From an uncultured Cetobacterium sp. (lineage in GTDB: Bacteria > Fusobacteriota > Fusobacteriia > Fusobacteriales > Fusobacteriaceae): 41,570 nucleotides of DNA. A model generated the notes under the pieces. That model had not been told where the DNA came from, did no database searches, and was given only the letters and a program-made list of their open reading frames with translations. Shown piece by piece: positions 1-8,229 of the stretch; position 1 is the stretch's first letter, and each line of letters starts with the position of its first letter. The DNA lies in contig NZ_CAMFHX010000021.1 in assembly GCF_945952365.1 (NCBI RefSeq), forward strand, positions 1 through 41,570, in the 5' to 3' direction. A program made the translations under genes and the position numbers.

Positions 1-194
1 AAGTCAAAACTTATTTTTGAATTTTATAAATTTATTTCAACTGTTAAATGCCTCCATTTTTAAAAAAAAATTAAATTTTTTAAATATTTTTTTCTAGAAA
101 AAAAGTTAAACAAACGAAAAAGAGATATTTATTTTGATTTCTTGAAAATATTATAAGCTAAAATAGACGAAAAACAAAGCTAATTTTTACAAAG

Positions 195-224
195 TTGACA
201 AAAAATGTAATTAAGTGGTATCTT
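195..224 (+). promoter_or_regulatory. Promoter of the first beta-glucoside PTS operon
   Basis: TTGACA at 195-200 and TATCTT at 219-224 are separated by 18 bp, a good match to a housekeeping sigma promoter. The predicted start near 231 gives a leader of about 57 nt before the IIB gene. The rest of 1-287 is very AT-rich and shows nothing else I can support. Confidence 0.6.
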
Positions 225-287
225 AATAGCAAGAACAGAACAAAATATGCGAATAGAAATATAAAAAATATTTGGAGGTAAAGAGTT

Positions 288-602
288 ATGATTAAAATTT
301 TACTAGCATGTAACGCAGGAATGTCAACAAGTTTATTGGTTAACAAAATGAAAAAGATAGCAGCTGAGCATAAATTAGAAGCTGAAATAAAAGCAGTTCC
401 AGAGATGCAAGCACCAGATCATTTCAATGATATAAATATACTTTTACTAGGTCCACAAATTAAATTTTTAGAGGAAAAGATGATAGGATTAGCAAATGGA
501 AGATTTCCAGTTCTTACAATAAATACTCAAAAATATGGAATGATGGACGGTCTTGGAGTATTAAAAGATGCCATATTAGCAATAAAAGAGTTTAAAAAAT
601 AG
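288..602 (+). CDS. PTS lactose/cellobiose-family IIB component
   Basis: This is a 104-residue cytoplasmic phosphocarrier of the lactose/cellobiose PTS family. It passes phosphate from IIA to the sugar crossing the IIC channel. The N-terminus carries the P-loop-like motif LLACNAGMSTSLL; Cys8 is the expected phosphorylated residue. Length fits the family (about 100-105). An AGGAG-type ribosome site lies just upstream. It is the first gene of an operon with IIC (15-nt gap) and a GH4 phospho-glucosidase. No IIA gene is adjacent, so IIA must come from elsewhere. Cellobiose, chitobiose or another beta-glucoside are all possible; sequence alone does not decide. Confidence 0.92.
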   Translation: MIKILLACNAGMSTSLLVNKMKKIAAEHKLEAEIKAVPEMQAPDHFNDINILLLGPQIKFLEEKMIGLANGRFPVLTINTQKYGMMDGLGVLKDAILAIKEFKK

Positions 603-617
603 AAAGGGAGTGTACAT

Positions 618-1949
618 ATGAAGATATTTGAAAAATTTAATAACTTTTTAAATAAATACTTTGTTCCAGTAGCTAATAAAGTTGCAGCTCAAAGACATGT
701 AGTAGCAATAAAAGATGGGGTTGTAGCAACAATGCCATTAACTATAGTAGGTTCACTATTTTTAATTTTAAACTTCTTACCAATTCCAGGTTATAGTCAG
801 CTTATAGAAGCGAGTGGAATGGGAAGATATTTCTCATACATATCTACAGCTTGTTTTGGAATAATTGGATTAGTTGCAGCTCTTTCAGTTGCGTATAGAA
901 TGACAATTGGATTTGGAATGCCTGAGATGGCACTATCAAATGGAATAATAGCAGTTGCGAGTTTTATTGTGACGATGATTCCAACAGCTGTGGATGGAAA
1001 GATAGATATGGGATATTTAGGCGCTAAAAGTCTTTTTGCAGGGGTTATTATAGCTTTAATCAGTGTTGAGATGGTAACAAAAATTATAAAAAGAGGTTTT
1101 GTAATAACTCTGCCTGAAAGTGTACCACCAGCAATTTCAAAAACATTTATGTCGCTTATTCCAGGAGTTATTGTAATAAGTTTCTGGGGAATAATAACAG
1201 CAGTTGTAGTAAATACAAACTTTGGAAACTTCCATGACATGATAACTATTTTAGTTGGAACACCTTTAAGATTTGCTAGTACATCTTTACCTGGACAGAT
1301 TGTTGTTGTACTAATAACAACTATACTATGGTGTGCTGGAATTCACGGTGCAACAATAGTTGGGGGAATAATGGATCCAATTTGGTTGGAAAACACTATG
1401 CATAATGCTTCTTTAGCAGCAGCAGGAATTGATAACATATACTCAAACGGATATATTATATCAAGTGGAGTTTTTGCAGATATGACTATGAAACTTGGAG
1501 GAAGTGGAGCTACGATTGGATTTGTACTTCTAATGCTGTTTAGAGCTCGTTCGAAGCAGTTAAAAGAGGTTGGAAAGTTATCAATAACGCCATCGTTATT
1601 TAATATAAATGAACCAGTAATATTTGGAACACCTATAGTGATGAATCCACTACTTATGATTCCATTTATTTTAAATCCTTTACTTATAACTTTAGTAAGT
1701 TGGTTCTTAATGAAGTGGGATATAGTTAAGATTCCATTCACAGTTATTCCGTGGACAACGCCACCAGTAATTGCAGGATTTTTAGCAGCAGGATTCTCTG
1801 TTTCAACAGCTTTGTTAGGAGTATTTAGTATTTTGTTATCAGTAGTAGTATTTTATCCGTTCTTTAAAATCTATGATGCTCAATTAGCTGCATCTGAAAA
1901 TGAAGTTGAAAAAGAGGAAAGCTTAGAATCATTATTAAGTGAGTTATAA
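618..1949 (+). CDS. PTS lactose/cellobiose-family IIC component
   Basis: This 443-residue integral membrane permease (EIIC, CelB/ChbC type) carries and phosphorylates a beta-glucoside together with the upstream IIB. Long hydrophobic segments run through the whole protein, and the conserved loop INEPVIFGTPIVMNP near residue 335 is the family signature around the substrate site. The start at 618 follows a GGGAG site. It is the second gene of the IIB-IIC-GH4 operon. A paralogue with the same signature lies on the minus strand at 18561-19922. The exact sugar cannot be told from sequence alone. Confidence 0.92.
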   Translation: MKIFEKFNNFLNKYFVPVANKVAAQRHVVAIKDGVVATMPLTIVGSLFLILNFLPIPGYSQLIEASGMGRYFSYISTACFGIIGLVAALSVAYRMTIGFGMPEMALSNGIIAVASFIVTMIPTAVDGKIDMGYLGAKSLFAGVIIALISVEMVTKIIKRGFVITLPESVPPAISKTFMSLIPGVIVISFWGIITAVVVNTNFGNFHDMITILVGTPLRFASTSLPGQIVVVLITTILWCAGIHGATIVGGIMDPIWLENTMHNASLAAAGIDNIYSNGYIISSGVFADMTMKLGGSGATIGFVLLMLFRARSKQLKEVGKLSITPSLFNINEPVIFGTPIVMNPLLMIPFILNPLLITLVSWFLMKWDIVKIPFTVIPWTTPPVIAGFLAAGFSVSTALLGVFSILLSVVVFYPFFKIYDAQLAASENEVEKEESLESLLSEL

Positions 1950-2001
1950 TTAAAAAGTTAAATATAAAATATAGAATTTAAAACATAGGAGGAACAAAAT
2001 T

Positions 2002-3351
2002 ATGAAAAAGCCAGTAAAAATAGTTACAATTGGTGGGGGATCATCATACACTCCAGAGATAGTTGAAGGTTTTATAAAAAGATACAATGAACTACCAATA
2101 AAAGAGCTTTGGTTAGTTGATATAGAGGATGGAAAAGAAAAATTAGAGATTGTTGGAAATTTAGCAAAAAGAATGGTTCAACAAGCTGGATTAGCTGATA
2201 AGATGTCAGTACATTTGACTCTTGATAGAAGAGAAGCTTTAAAAGATGCAGACTTTGTTACAACACAATTCAGAGTAGGATTATTACAAGCTAGAATAAG
2301 AGATGAAAGAATTCCTTTAAGATATGGAATGATAGGACAAGAAACAAATGGAGCTGGAGGGTTTGCTAAAGCTTTAAGAACAATTCCTGTAATTTTAGAT
2401 ATTTGTCAAGATATGACAGAGCTTTGTCCAGATGCGTGGTTAGTAAACTTTACAAATCCAAGTGGAATGGTAACAGAATCAGTTTTAAAATACTATCCTA
2501 ATATAAAGGTAGCAGGACTTTGTAATGTACCTATTGGAGTTAGAAAATCTGTAACTGATGCATTAGGAGTTCCAGATGAAGAGATAGAGTTAGTATGTGG
2601 AGGATTAAATCACTTCTTCTGGGGAAGACAAGTTTTACATAATGGAGTAGATAGAACAGAGGAAGCGTTAGGAAAGATACTTACAGATATTGAAAACCTA
2701 CCAGCGAACTTAAGACATGGAAAACCTTGGATTAGAGAGCAAATTATGGATTTAGGAATGATTCCTTGTGCATATCATAAATATTACTATTTAACAGATG
2801 AGATGTTAGCGGATCAATTAGAAGAGATAAGAAGTGGAAAAGGAACAAGAGGAGAGCAAGTTAAAAAAGTAGAAAACGAGCTATTTGAATTATATAAAGA
2901 CCCTGAGCTAAATGTTAAACCAAAACAGTTAGAGCAAAGAGGAGGGCAATACTACTCTGATGCAGCTTGTGAGTTGATAAATTCAATATACAATGATAAA
3001 GGAACAGTTATAGTTGTTTCAACTAAAAATGAGAATGGTCTAATTGATTGTTTACCAGAAGGATGTGCAGTAGAGGTATCTGCAAAAGTGTATAAGGATG
3101 GAGTTAAGCCGTTCCCACAAAAGCCTATGCCATTAGAAGCTAGAGGGATTTTACAACTTATGAAAAACTTTGAGCAATTGACAATAGAAGCTGCTGTTAC
3201 AGGAAACTATGGAAAAGCACTTCAAGCTCTAACAATAAATCCGTTGGTTACAAGTGGAGCAGTTGCAAAAACTATTTTAGATGAGATAATTAGAGAGAAC
3301 TGGGACTACTTACCTAAGTTCCACAATGCAATAGATAGATATAAATATTAA
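2002..3351 (+). CDS. 6-phospho-beta-glucosidase, glycoside hydrolase family 4
   Basis: This 449-residue cytoplasmic enzyme hydrolyses 6-phospho-beta-glucosides delivered by the PTS, using the NAD+ and Mn2+ redox mechanism of family GH4. The dinucleotide motif GGGSSYTPE is at residues 11-19, NPSG is at 152-155, and the expected metal ligands are Cys174 (LCNVPIG) and His204 (GLNHFF). Length equals CelF/LicH proteins (about 440-450). An AGGAGG site precedes the start, 52 nt after IIC. It is followed by a strong terminator. A close paralogue is encoded at 17155-18501. Confidence 0.92.
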   Translation: MKKPVKIVTIGGGSSYTPEIVEGFIKRYNELPIKELWLVDIEDGKEKLEIVGNLAKRMVQQAGLADKMSVHLTLDRREALKDADFVTTQFRVGLLQARIRDERIPLRYGMIGQETNGAGGFAKALRTIPVILDICQDMTELCPDAWLVNFTNPSGMVTESVLKYYPNIKVAGLCNVPIGVRKSVTDALGVPDEEIELVCGGLNHFFWGRQVLHNGVDRTEEALGKILTDIENLPANLRHGKPWIREQIMDLGMIPCAYHKYYYLTDEMLADQLEEIRSGKGTRGEQVKKVENELFELYKDPELNVKPKQLEQRGGQYYSDAACELINSIYNDKGTVIVVSTKNENGLIDCLPEGCAVEVSAKVYKDGVKPFPQKPMPLEARGILQLMKNFEQLTIEAAVTGNYGKALQALTINPLVTSGAVAKTILDEIIRENWDYLPKFHNAIDRYKY

Positions 3352-3354
3352 TTT

Positions 3355-3380
3355 AAAGAGTGGGGAACCACTCTTTTTTT
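3355..3380 (+). terminator. Intrinsic terminator after the first GH4 gene
   Basis: Perfect 9-bp arms AAAGAGTGG (3355-3363) and CCACTCTTT (3368-3376) with a GGAA loop, followed by a T-run. Confidence 0.88.
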
Positions 3381-3443
3381 GTTTAAAAAAAACTAAAACC
3401 GAACAAAGTTTGAAAAAATATCATTTGAAAATTTAAAAAATAA

Positions 3444-3494
3444 TTGACAAATCCCTATGTTGATTGTATACTAAATTTAAAATCGTATACAATC
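3444..3494 (+). promoter_or_regulatory. kdu operon promoter with a FadR-type double operator
   Basis: TTGACA (3444-3449), a 17-bp spacer and TATACT (3467-3472) form a near-consensus promoter. A perfect 10-bp inverted repeat, GATTGTATAC (3462-3471) and GTATACAATC (3485-3494) with 13 bp between, overlaps the -10 and the start site. Each arm contains a TnGTnnACnA element (3464-3473 and 3483-3492), the operator pattern known for FadR-subfamily GntR regulators, with centres 19 bp apart. The GntR gene starts at 3537, so autoregulation is the simple reading. Confidence 0.72.
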
Positions 3495-3536
3495 ATAAAG
3501 ATTGTTTTATTAATAAAGATTACTGAGGAGTAAAAA

Positions 3537-4208
3537 ATGTCGACAAAAAATAATACAGAGAATATATATGAAGAGTTAAAAGAAAAAATAATGAATTTAG
3601 AGTATAAACCTGGTCAAATTATAACAGAGCAGGAGATAAGTACAAAATATGGAGTTTCAAGAACTCCAAGTAGAGATATTTTGAGTAAGTTAAATTCAGC
3701 TGGTTTAATTGAAAGTGTTCCATTCAAATCAAGCTATGTTAGTTTATTAGATATGGATATAATAAAACAAAGTATCTATATGAGAATAGTGATAGAGTTA
3801 CAAGTTATAAAAGATGTAATAGAGATTTTAGATGATAGATTTATAGCTCAGATGGAGTACAATTTAAAACTTCAAGAGTTACTATTAAAAAGAGAGTTTG
3901 AACCAAAAGAGTTCTATGAATTGGATTGTGAATTCCATAAAGCTTGGTTTGCAGCAACAAATAAACTATTTGTTTGGGAGCAAATAGAAAAAGCTCAGAT
4001 TCATTATAAAAGATTCAAAATGCTAGATATTATTGGGGTTAGAAATTTTGATGCTATTTATGAGGATCATAAAATGTTAGTAGAAATAATAAAGGAAAAA
4101 AATGTTAAGAAAATTGAAAAGGTTATAAAAGCTCACCTTAACAGTGGAATAAATAGATTACAAGAGTTAATAAATGGGGAATTTTCACATTATTTCAATA
4201 CAAAATAA
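3537..4208 (+). CDS. GntR-family regulator, FadR (FCD) subfamily
   Basis: This 223-residue DNA-binding regulator has an N-terminal winged helix (about residues 8-70, motif KYGVSRTPSRDIL) and a C-terminal all-helical FCD ligand domain. The FCD metal-site histidines are visible in ELDCEFHKAWF, YEDHKML and KAHLNSG. The usual RTPVREAL recognition motif here reads RTPSRDIL. It is the first gene of the operon with kduI and kduD, and a double inverted-repeat operator overlaps its promoter. It probably senses a uronate pathway intermediate and represses its own operon. The ligand is inferred from context only. Confidence 0.88.
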   Translation: MSTKNNTENIYEELKEKIMNLEYKPGQIITEQEISTKYGVSRTPSRDILSKLNSAGLIESVPFKSSYVSLLDMDIIKQSIYMRIVIELQVIKDVIEILDDRFIAQMEYNLKLQELLLKREFEPKEFYELDCEFHKAWFAATNKLFVWEQIEKAQIHYKRFKMLDIIGVRNFDAIYEDHKMLVEIIKEKNVKKIEKVIKAHLNSGINRLQELINGEFSHYFNTK

Positions 4209-4240
4209 GATAAAATCAAGAGATAAAAGGGAGTGTAAAA

Positions 4241-5077
4241 ATGAAATTAGATGTAAGATATGCAAATCATCCAGAGGATTCAAAGCACTATACTACAGAG
4301 GAGTTAAGAAAGCACTATTTAATGGAAACAGTTTTCATTGCTGATGAAGTTAATCTTGTGTACTCTCATGTAGATAGAGTAATCGCGGGTGGAATTATGC
4401 CAATAGAAACTGAAGTAAAATTAGAGGGGTGTAAAGAGTTAGGTTCTGAATTCTTCTTAGAGAGAAGAGAGTTAGGAATAATCAACGTTGGAGGAGCTGG
4501 AAAACTGGTTATCGACGGTGTTGAATACAATATGGAAGCAAAAGATGGATTATATGTAGGTATGGGAAGCAAAGAGTTAACGTTTACTTCTAATTCTAAA
4601 GAGAACCCAGCAAAGTTCTATATCAACTCATCACCAGCACATGTGACATATCCAATCGTAAAGATAGATAGAACAACAGCTAATAAAGTTCAATTAGGAG
4701 ATTTAGAAAACTCAAATAAGAGAACTATATTCCAATATGTTCATCCAGCTGTATGTAAGTCGTGTCAACTTGTAATGGGAATGACTGAGCTTGATCCAAA
4801 CAACATGTGGAACACAATGCCTTGTCACACTCATGAAAGAAGAATGGAAGTTTACTTCTATTTCGATATGGATGAGAACTCAAGAGTATTCCATTTAATG
4901 GGACAACCAAACGAAACTCGTCACATTGTAATGGCTAATGAGCAAGCTGTAATATCACCATCTTGGTCAATCCATTCAGGTGTAGGAACTAAAAATTACA
5001 CATTTATCTGGGGAATGGCTGGAGAAAACCAAACGTTCACAGATATGGATCACGTTCCAATGAACGAAATCAAGTAA
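4241..5077 (+). CDS. kduI: 5-dehydro-4-deoxy-D-glucuronate isomerase
   Basis: This 278-residue enzyme isomerises 5-keto-4-deoxyuronate, released from unsaturated pectin or glycosaminoglycan fragments, to 2,5-diketo-3-deoxygluconate. It has the length of E. coli KduI. The zinc ligands of that family fall at the same positions: His196, His198 and Glu203 in [12 protein letters not shown], and His245 in SWSIHSG. A GGGAG ribosome site precedes the ATG. It lies 32 nt after the GntR gene and 65 nt before kduD. Confidence 0.95.
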   Translation: MKLDVRYANHPEDSKHYTTEELRKHYLMETVFIADEVNLVYSHVDRVIAGGIMPIETEVKLEGCKELGSEFFLERRELGIINVGGAGKLVIDGVEYNMEAKDGLYVGMGSKELTFTSNSKENPAKFYINSSPAHVTYPIVKIDRTTANKVQLGDLENSNKRTIFQYVHPAVCKSCQLVMGMTELDPNNMWNTMPCHTHERRMEVYFYFDMDENSRVFHLMGQPNETRHIVMANEQAVISPSWSIHSGVGTKNYTFIWGMAGENQTFTDMDHVPMNEIK

Positions 5078-5142
5078 GATAATAATTAAATAAAAAAATA
5101 AAAAGATTATACGACATCGTTAGGTTAATTTAGGAGGGAAAA

Positions 5143-5904
5143 ATGTTAAATATGTTTAATTTAGAAGGAAAAGTTGCTATGGTAACTGGTGGAAATGTAG
5201 GAATTGGAAATGCACTTGCAATGGGGTTAGCAGCAGCTGGAGCAGATCTATTTATCTTTACATATAACGGAGATAATATGGAAAATATGATAAAAGAGGT
5301 TGAAGCACTTGGAAGAAAGGTAGCTTATGCAACTGGGGATTTATCAAAAGAAAACGTAGCTATGGAAGCTGTATCTAAATGTATCGAAGCTTTTGGAAAA
5401 ATTGATATTTTAGTAAATAACGCTGGAACAATAAAAAGATCACCACTATTAGAGGGGCCTAACTCAGATTGGCAACAAGTTATCGACTTAAATTTATCAT
5501 CAATCTACTATTTAAGTAAAATGGCAGCTATTGAGATGAAAAAGCAAGGTGGAGGAAAGATAATAAATATCGCATCTATGCTGTCGTTCCAAGGTGGAAA
5601 GTTTGTACCATCTTATACTGCAAGTAAGCATGGGGTTGCAGGGTTAACTAAAGCTTTTGCAAATGAGTTAGCAGTAGAAAATATCCAAGTAAATGCGATT
5701 GCACCTGGATATATCGAAACAGCAAATACAGCACCAATCAGAGCTGACCAAAAGAGAAATGAAGAGATTTTAGGAAGAATACCAGCTGGAAGATGGGGAC
5801 AAACTTCTGACTTAGTTGGAGGAGCAGTATTTTTATCATCAAAAGCAGCAGATTATATAAACGGACACATCTTAGCTATAGACGGTGGATGGTTAGTAAG
5901 ATAG
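5143..5904 (+). CDS. kduD: 2-dehydro-3-deoxy-D-gluconate 5-dehydrogenase, SDR family
   Basis: This 253-residue short-chain dehydrogenase reduces 2,5-diketo-3-deoxygluconate to 2-keto-3-deoxygluconate with NAD(P)H. Visible motifs are the cofactor loop TGGNVGIGNA near residue 15, NNAG near 90, and the catalytic Ser-Tyr-Lys set (ASMLS, then SYTASKHG). Length equals E. coli KduD. It has a GGAGG site and is the last gene of the GntR-kduI-kduD operon, closed by a terminator at 5912. Other SDR sugar dehydrogenases look alike; the kduI partner makes this call strong. Confidence 0.92.
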   Translation: MLNMFNLEGKVAMVTGGNVGIGNALAMGLAAAGADLFIFTYNGDNMENMIKEVEALGRKVAYATGDLSKENVAMEAVSKCIEAFGKIDILVNNAGTIKRSPLLEGPNSDWQQVIDLNLSSIYYLSKMAAIEMKKQGGGKIINIASMLSFQGGKFVPSYTASKHGVAGLTKAFANELAVENIQVNAIAPGYIETANTAPIRADQKRNEEILGRIPAGRWGQTSDLVGGAVFLSSKAADYINGHILAIDGGWLVR

Positions 5905-5911
5905 TATAATT

Positions 5912-5935
5912 AAAAAGGACCTTACGGTCCTTTTT
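5912..5935. terminator. Bidirectional terminator between kduD and the uxa regulator
   Basis: Arms AAAAAGGACC and GGTCCTTTTT around a TTAC loop, with A and T tracts on both sides. It serves the convergent kduD and minus-strand GntR genes. Confidence 0.85.
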
Positions 5936-5954
5936 TGTTTAATTTTGTTTTCAA

Positions 5955-6596
5955 TTAATCAATTAAGCTGTAGAAGAAACCTTCTTTAGCTTTTAAATTG
6001 TGATTTTTCAACTCTTCAATAGCATCATCTAAATTGTCATTTAAAATAAAATCGATGATATTCATATGCTCTTTTATTGCCTCGAATCTTCTAACAGGAG
6101 GTTGAGGACTTAGATTTCTAATTCTCATATTATGCTCGTAAACATTTTCCATCATTTTGATAATATAGTCATTGGCACAGTTTTTAAGGATAAAAATGTG
6201 TAGCTCATTATCTAAGTTATCAAGGTTTTGTTTCTCCTCAGATGTTAAAATCTCCTTGTTTGTAAACTCTAAAAATTTGTTTTTTAAACCTAAAAGATAA
6301 TTTTTATCAATTTTGTAAAAAGCCATTTTAAGAATAAGAGGTTCTAAGTTACTTCTAACTTGAAAAATATCATTAATCTCTTTTATTGAAATATTTTTAA
6401 CAAACATCCCTTTTCTAGGAACGATACTAATCCATCCCTCTTGTTCGAGTTTGTTGATAGCTTCTCTAACAGGAGTACGACTAACTTGTAGTGACTTAGA
6501 TAAAAAATCTTCATCAATTCGTTCATTCGTTTTTAGTTTACCAGAAATAATCAATTCTTTAATCTCTTCGTAAGCCTTCTCTTTTAAACTTTTCAT
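5955..6596 (-). CDS. GntR-family regulator, FadR (FCD) subfamily, next to uxa genes
   Basis: This 213-residue regulator has an N-terminal winged helix with the classic motif SRTPVREAINKLEQEGWI near residue 38 and a C-terminal FCD domain with histidines in LDNELHIFILK, IKEHMNII and KNHNLKAKEG. It is transcribed divergently from uxaB-uxaA-uxaC, and the 196-bp gap holds a palindrome just after the uxaB promoter. A repressor of hexuronate genes, analogous to ExuR/UxuR, is the likely role. The effector is inferred from position and not shown by sequence. Confidence 0.88.
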   Translation of the reverse strand: MKSLKEKAYEEIKELIISGKLKTNERIDEDFLSKSLQVSRTPVREAINKLEQEGWISIVPRKGMFVKNISIKEINDIFQVRSNLEPLILKMAFYKIDKNYLLGLKNKFLEFTNKEILTSEEKQNLDNLDNELHIFILKNCANDYIIKMMENVYEHNMRIRNLSPQPPVRRFEAIKEHMNIIDFILNDNLDDAIEELKNHNLKAKEGFFYSLID

Positions 6597-6670
6597 AAAT
6601 ATAACTCCCTATTTTTTTATAAATATATTATATAATATTTTTTATAAAAAACCAATAACAAACAAAAATT

Positions 6671-6685
6671 GTTCTTTTTAAGAAC
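6671..6685. promoter_or_regulatory. Inverted repeat in the divergent uxa regulatory gap
   Basis: GTTCTT (6671-6676), TTT and AAGAAC (6680-6685) form a 6-bp inverted repeat lying between the two divergent promoters. The minus-strand regulator gene has a plausible promoter beside it: AACCAA at 6649-6654 (TTGGTT on the minus strand) and ATTATA at 6627-6632 (TATAAT), 16 bp apart. An operator role is possible but unproven. Confidence 0.35.
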
Positions 6686-6723
6686 GAAAAAATTAAATAG
6701 AGATTATTTTTTATTAAAAAAAC

Positions 6724-6776
6724 TTGATTTTTCCTACAAAATATAATATACTCGTAATATAATAGTGATATATCAC
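6724..6776 (+). promoter_or_regulatory. uxaBAC promoter with palindromic operator
   Basis: TTGATT (6724-6729), a 17-bp spacer and TATACT (6747-6752) form a good promoter. The perfect 12-bp palindrome GTGATATATCAC at 6765-6776 lies a few bases after the predicted start and 16 bases before the uxaB ATG. That is the place for a repressor block; the divergent GntR protein is the obvious candidate. Confidence 0.65.
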
Positions 6777-6792
6777 AAAAAAGGAGAGAGTT

Positions 6793-8229
6793 ATGTTAAC
6801 AAGAAAAGAGCTAAATTTACCTAAATATTCGGAAAAGGTAATTCAATTTGGAGAGGGAAATTTTTTAAGATGTTTCTTTGACTGGCAATTAGATATAATC
6901 AATAAAAATACAGATTTAAATGCAGGTGTTGCAGTAGTAAGGCCAATCGATTTTGATGCAGTTCCTTTATTAGATACTCAAGATGGACTTTATACAGCAA
7001 TAATCAGAGGAATAAACGAAAGTGGACAAGTTGTAAAAGATTACACAGTTATCTCATCAATCAATAGAGAGATTCCTATCTACAAAAACTTTAAAGAGTA
7101 TTTAGAGTTAGCTCATAACGAGGATATGAGATTTATCGTTTCAAATACTACAGAAGCTGGAATCACTTTCAGTTCAGAAGATAAATATGACGATGAACCA
7201 CAAGCTACATTCCCAGCAAAACTAACAAGACTACTTCATGAAAGATTCACTGTTTTCAATGGAGATATGACAAAAGGATTTATCTTACTACCGTGTGAGT
7301 TAATTGACTATAACGGCGAAGAGTTAAAAAGAGTTGTTTTAAAATATGCTGAACTTTGGAACTTAGGAGAGGAGTTTACAAACTGGTTAATCAATGGAAA
7401 TATCTGGTGTTCTACACTAGTTGATAGAATAGTAACTGGATATCCAAGAGGAGAAAAAGAGGAGTTAGAAAAAGAGTTAGGATACTCTGACAACTTTATA
7501 ACGACTGGAGAATACTTCTATCTATTTGTAATTCAAGGACCAAAAGATATATTAACTAAAGAGTTAAAATTAGAGGGATTAAATTTAAATATCCTAATAG
7601 TTGATGATTTAAAACCATATAAAATGAGAAAAGTTGGAATTTTAAATGGTGCTCATACTGCGATGGTTCCAGTGGCTTATTTATATGGAATAGATACAGT
7701 AAGAGAAGCTATGGAAAATGAGGATTTAAGAAAGTTTATCGAATCAGCTATCGATGAGGAGATTATTCCAGCTTTAGATATGGATAAAAAGGAGTTAGAG
7801 GAGTTTAAAGATGCTGTTATAAACAGATTCAAAAACCCATATGTAAAACATATGTTAATGGATATCTCATTAAACTCAATGGCAAAATATAAATCTAGAA
7901 TTTTACCGCAAGTTTTAGAGTTAAATAACAGAACAGGGAAGTTATCTAAAAAATTGTTATTCTCATTAGCTGCACTGATCAGATTCTATAAAGGAGTTAG
8001 AGAGAATGGAGATGCTATTCAATTAAGAGATGATAAACATCACCTAGATATGTATAAAGAGTTATGGATGACTAATAACTACAATGAGATTGTAAAAGCA
8101 GTATTAGGATTAGAGAGTCACTGGGATACTGATTTAAATGCAGTAGAGGGTATGACTGATTTAGTAGCTAAATACTTAGAAAATATAGACAAGGTTGGAG
8201 TTGCAAAAGCTTTAAAAGAGGTTAAATAA
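6793..8229 (+). CDS. uxaB: Tagaturonate reductase (altronate oxidoreductase)
   Basis: This 478-residue protein of the mannitol dehydrogenase superfamily reduces D-tagaturonate to D-altronate with NADH in galacturonate breakdown. The N-terminal part holds the family-type cofactor segment VIQFGEGNFLRCFFDWQLD (residues 16-34), and the C-terminal half starts with KMRKVGILNGAHTAMVP. Length matches UxaB (about 480) rather than the longer mannonate reductases by general form. An AGGAGAG site precedes the ATG. Its stop overlaps the next start by one base (TAATG at 8227-8231), so the two genes are translationally coupled. Confidence 0.92.
   Translation: MLTRKELNLPKYSEKVIQFGEGNFLRCFFDWQLDIINKNTDLNAGVAVVRPIDFDAVPLLDTQDGLYTAIIRGINESGQVVKDYTVISSINREIPIYKNFKEYLELAHNEDMRFIVSNTTEAGITFSSEDKYDDEPQATFPAKLTRLLHERFTVFNGDMTKGFILLPCELIDYNGEELKRVVLKYAELWNLGEEFTNWLINGNIWCSTLVDRIVTGYPRGEKEELEKELGYSDNFITTGEYFYLFVIQGPKDILTKELKLEGLNLNILIVDDLKPYKMRKVGILNGAHTAMVPVAYLYGIDTVREAMENEDLRKFIESAIDEEIIPALDMDKKELEEFKDAVINRFKNPYVKHMLMDISLNSMAKYKSRILPQVLELNNRTGKLSKKLLFSLAALIRFYKGVRENGDAIQLRDDKHHLDMYKELWMTNNYNEIVKAVLGLESHWDTDLNAVEGMTDLVAKYLENIDKVGVAKALKEVK

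Noticed and set aside
158-346. Minus-strand 62-residue hydrophobic frame over the first PTS promoter
   Set aside because: It overlaps the promoter and the start of the IIB gene, is low-complexity Phe/Leu-rich translation of AT-rich DNA, and lacks a ribosome site.
6765-6776. CRP site at the uxa promoter (GTGA...TCAC)
   Set aside because: The half-sites are 4 bp apart, not the 6 bp of CRP sites, and it lies downstream of the start, so a repressor operator fits better.
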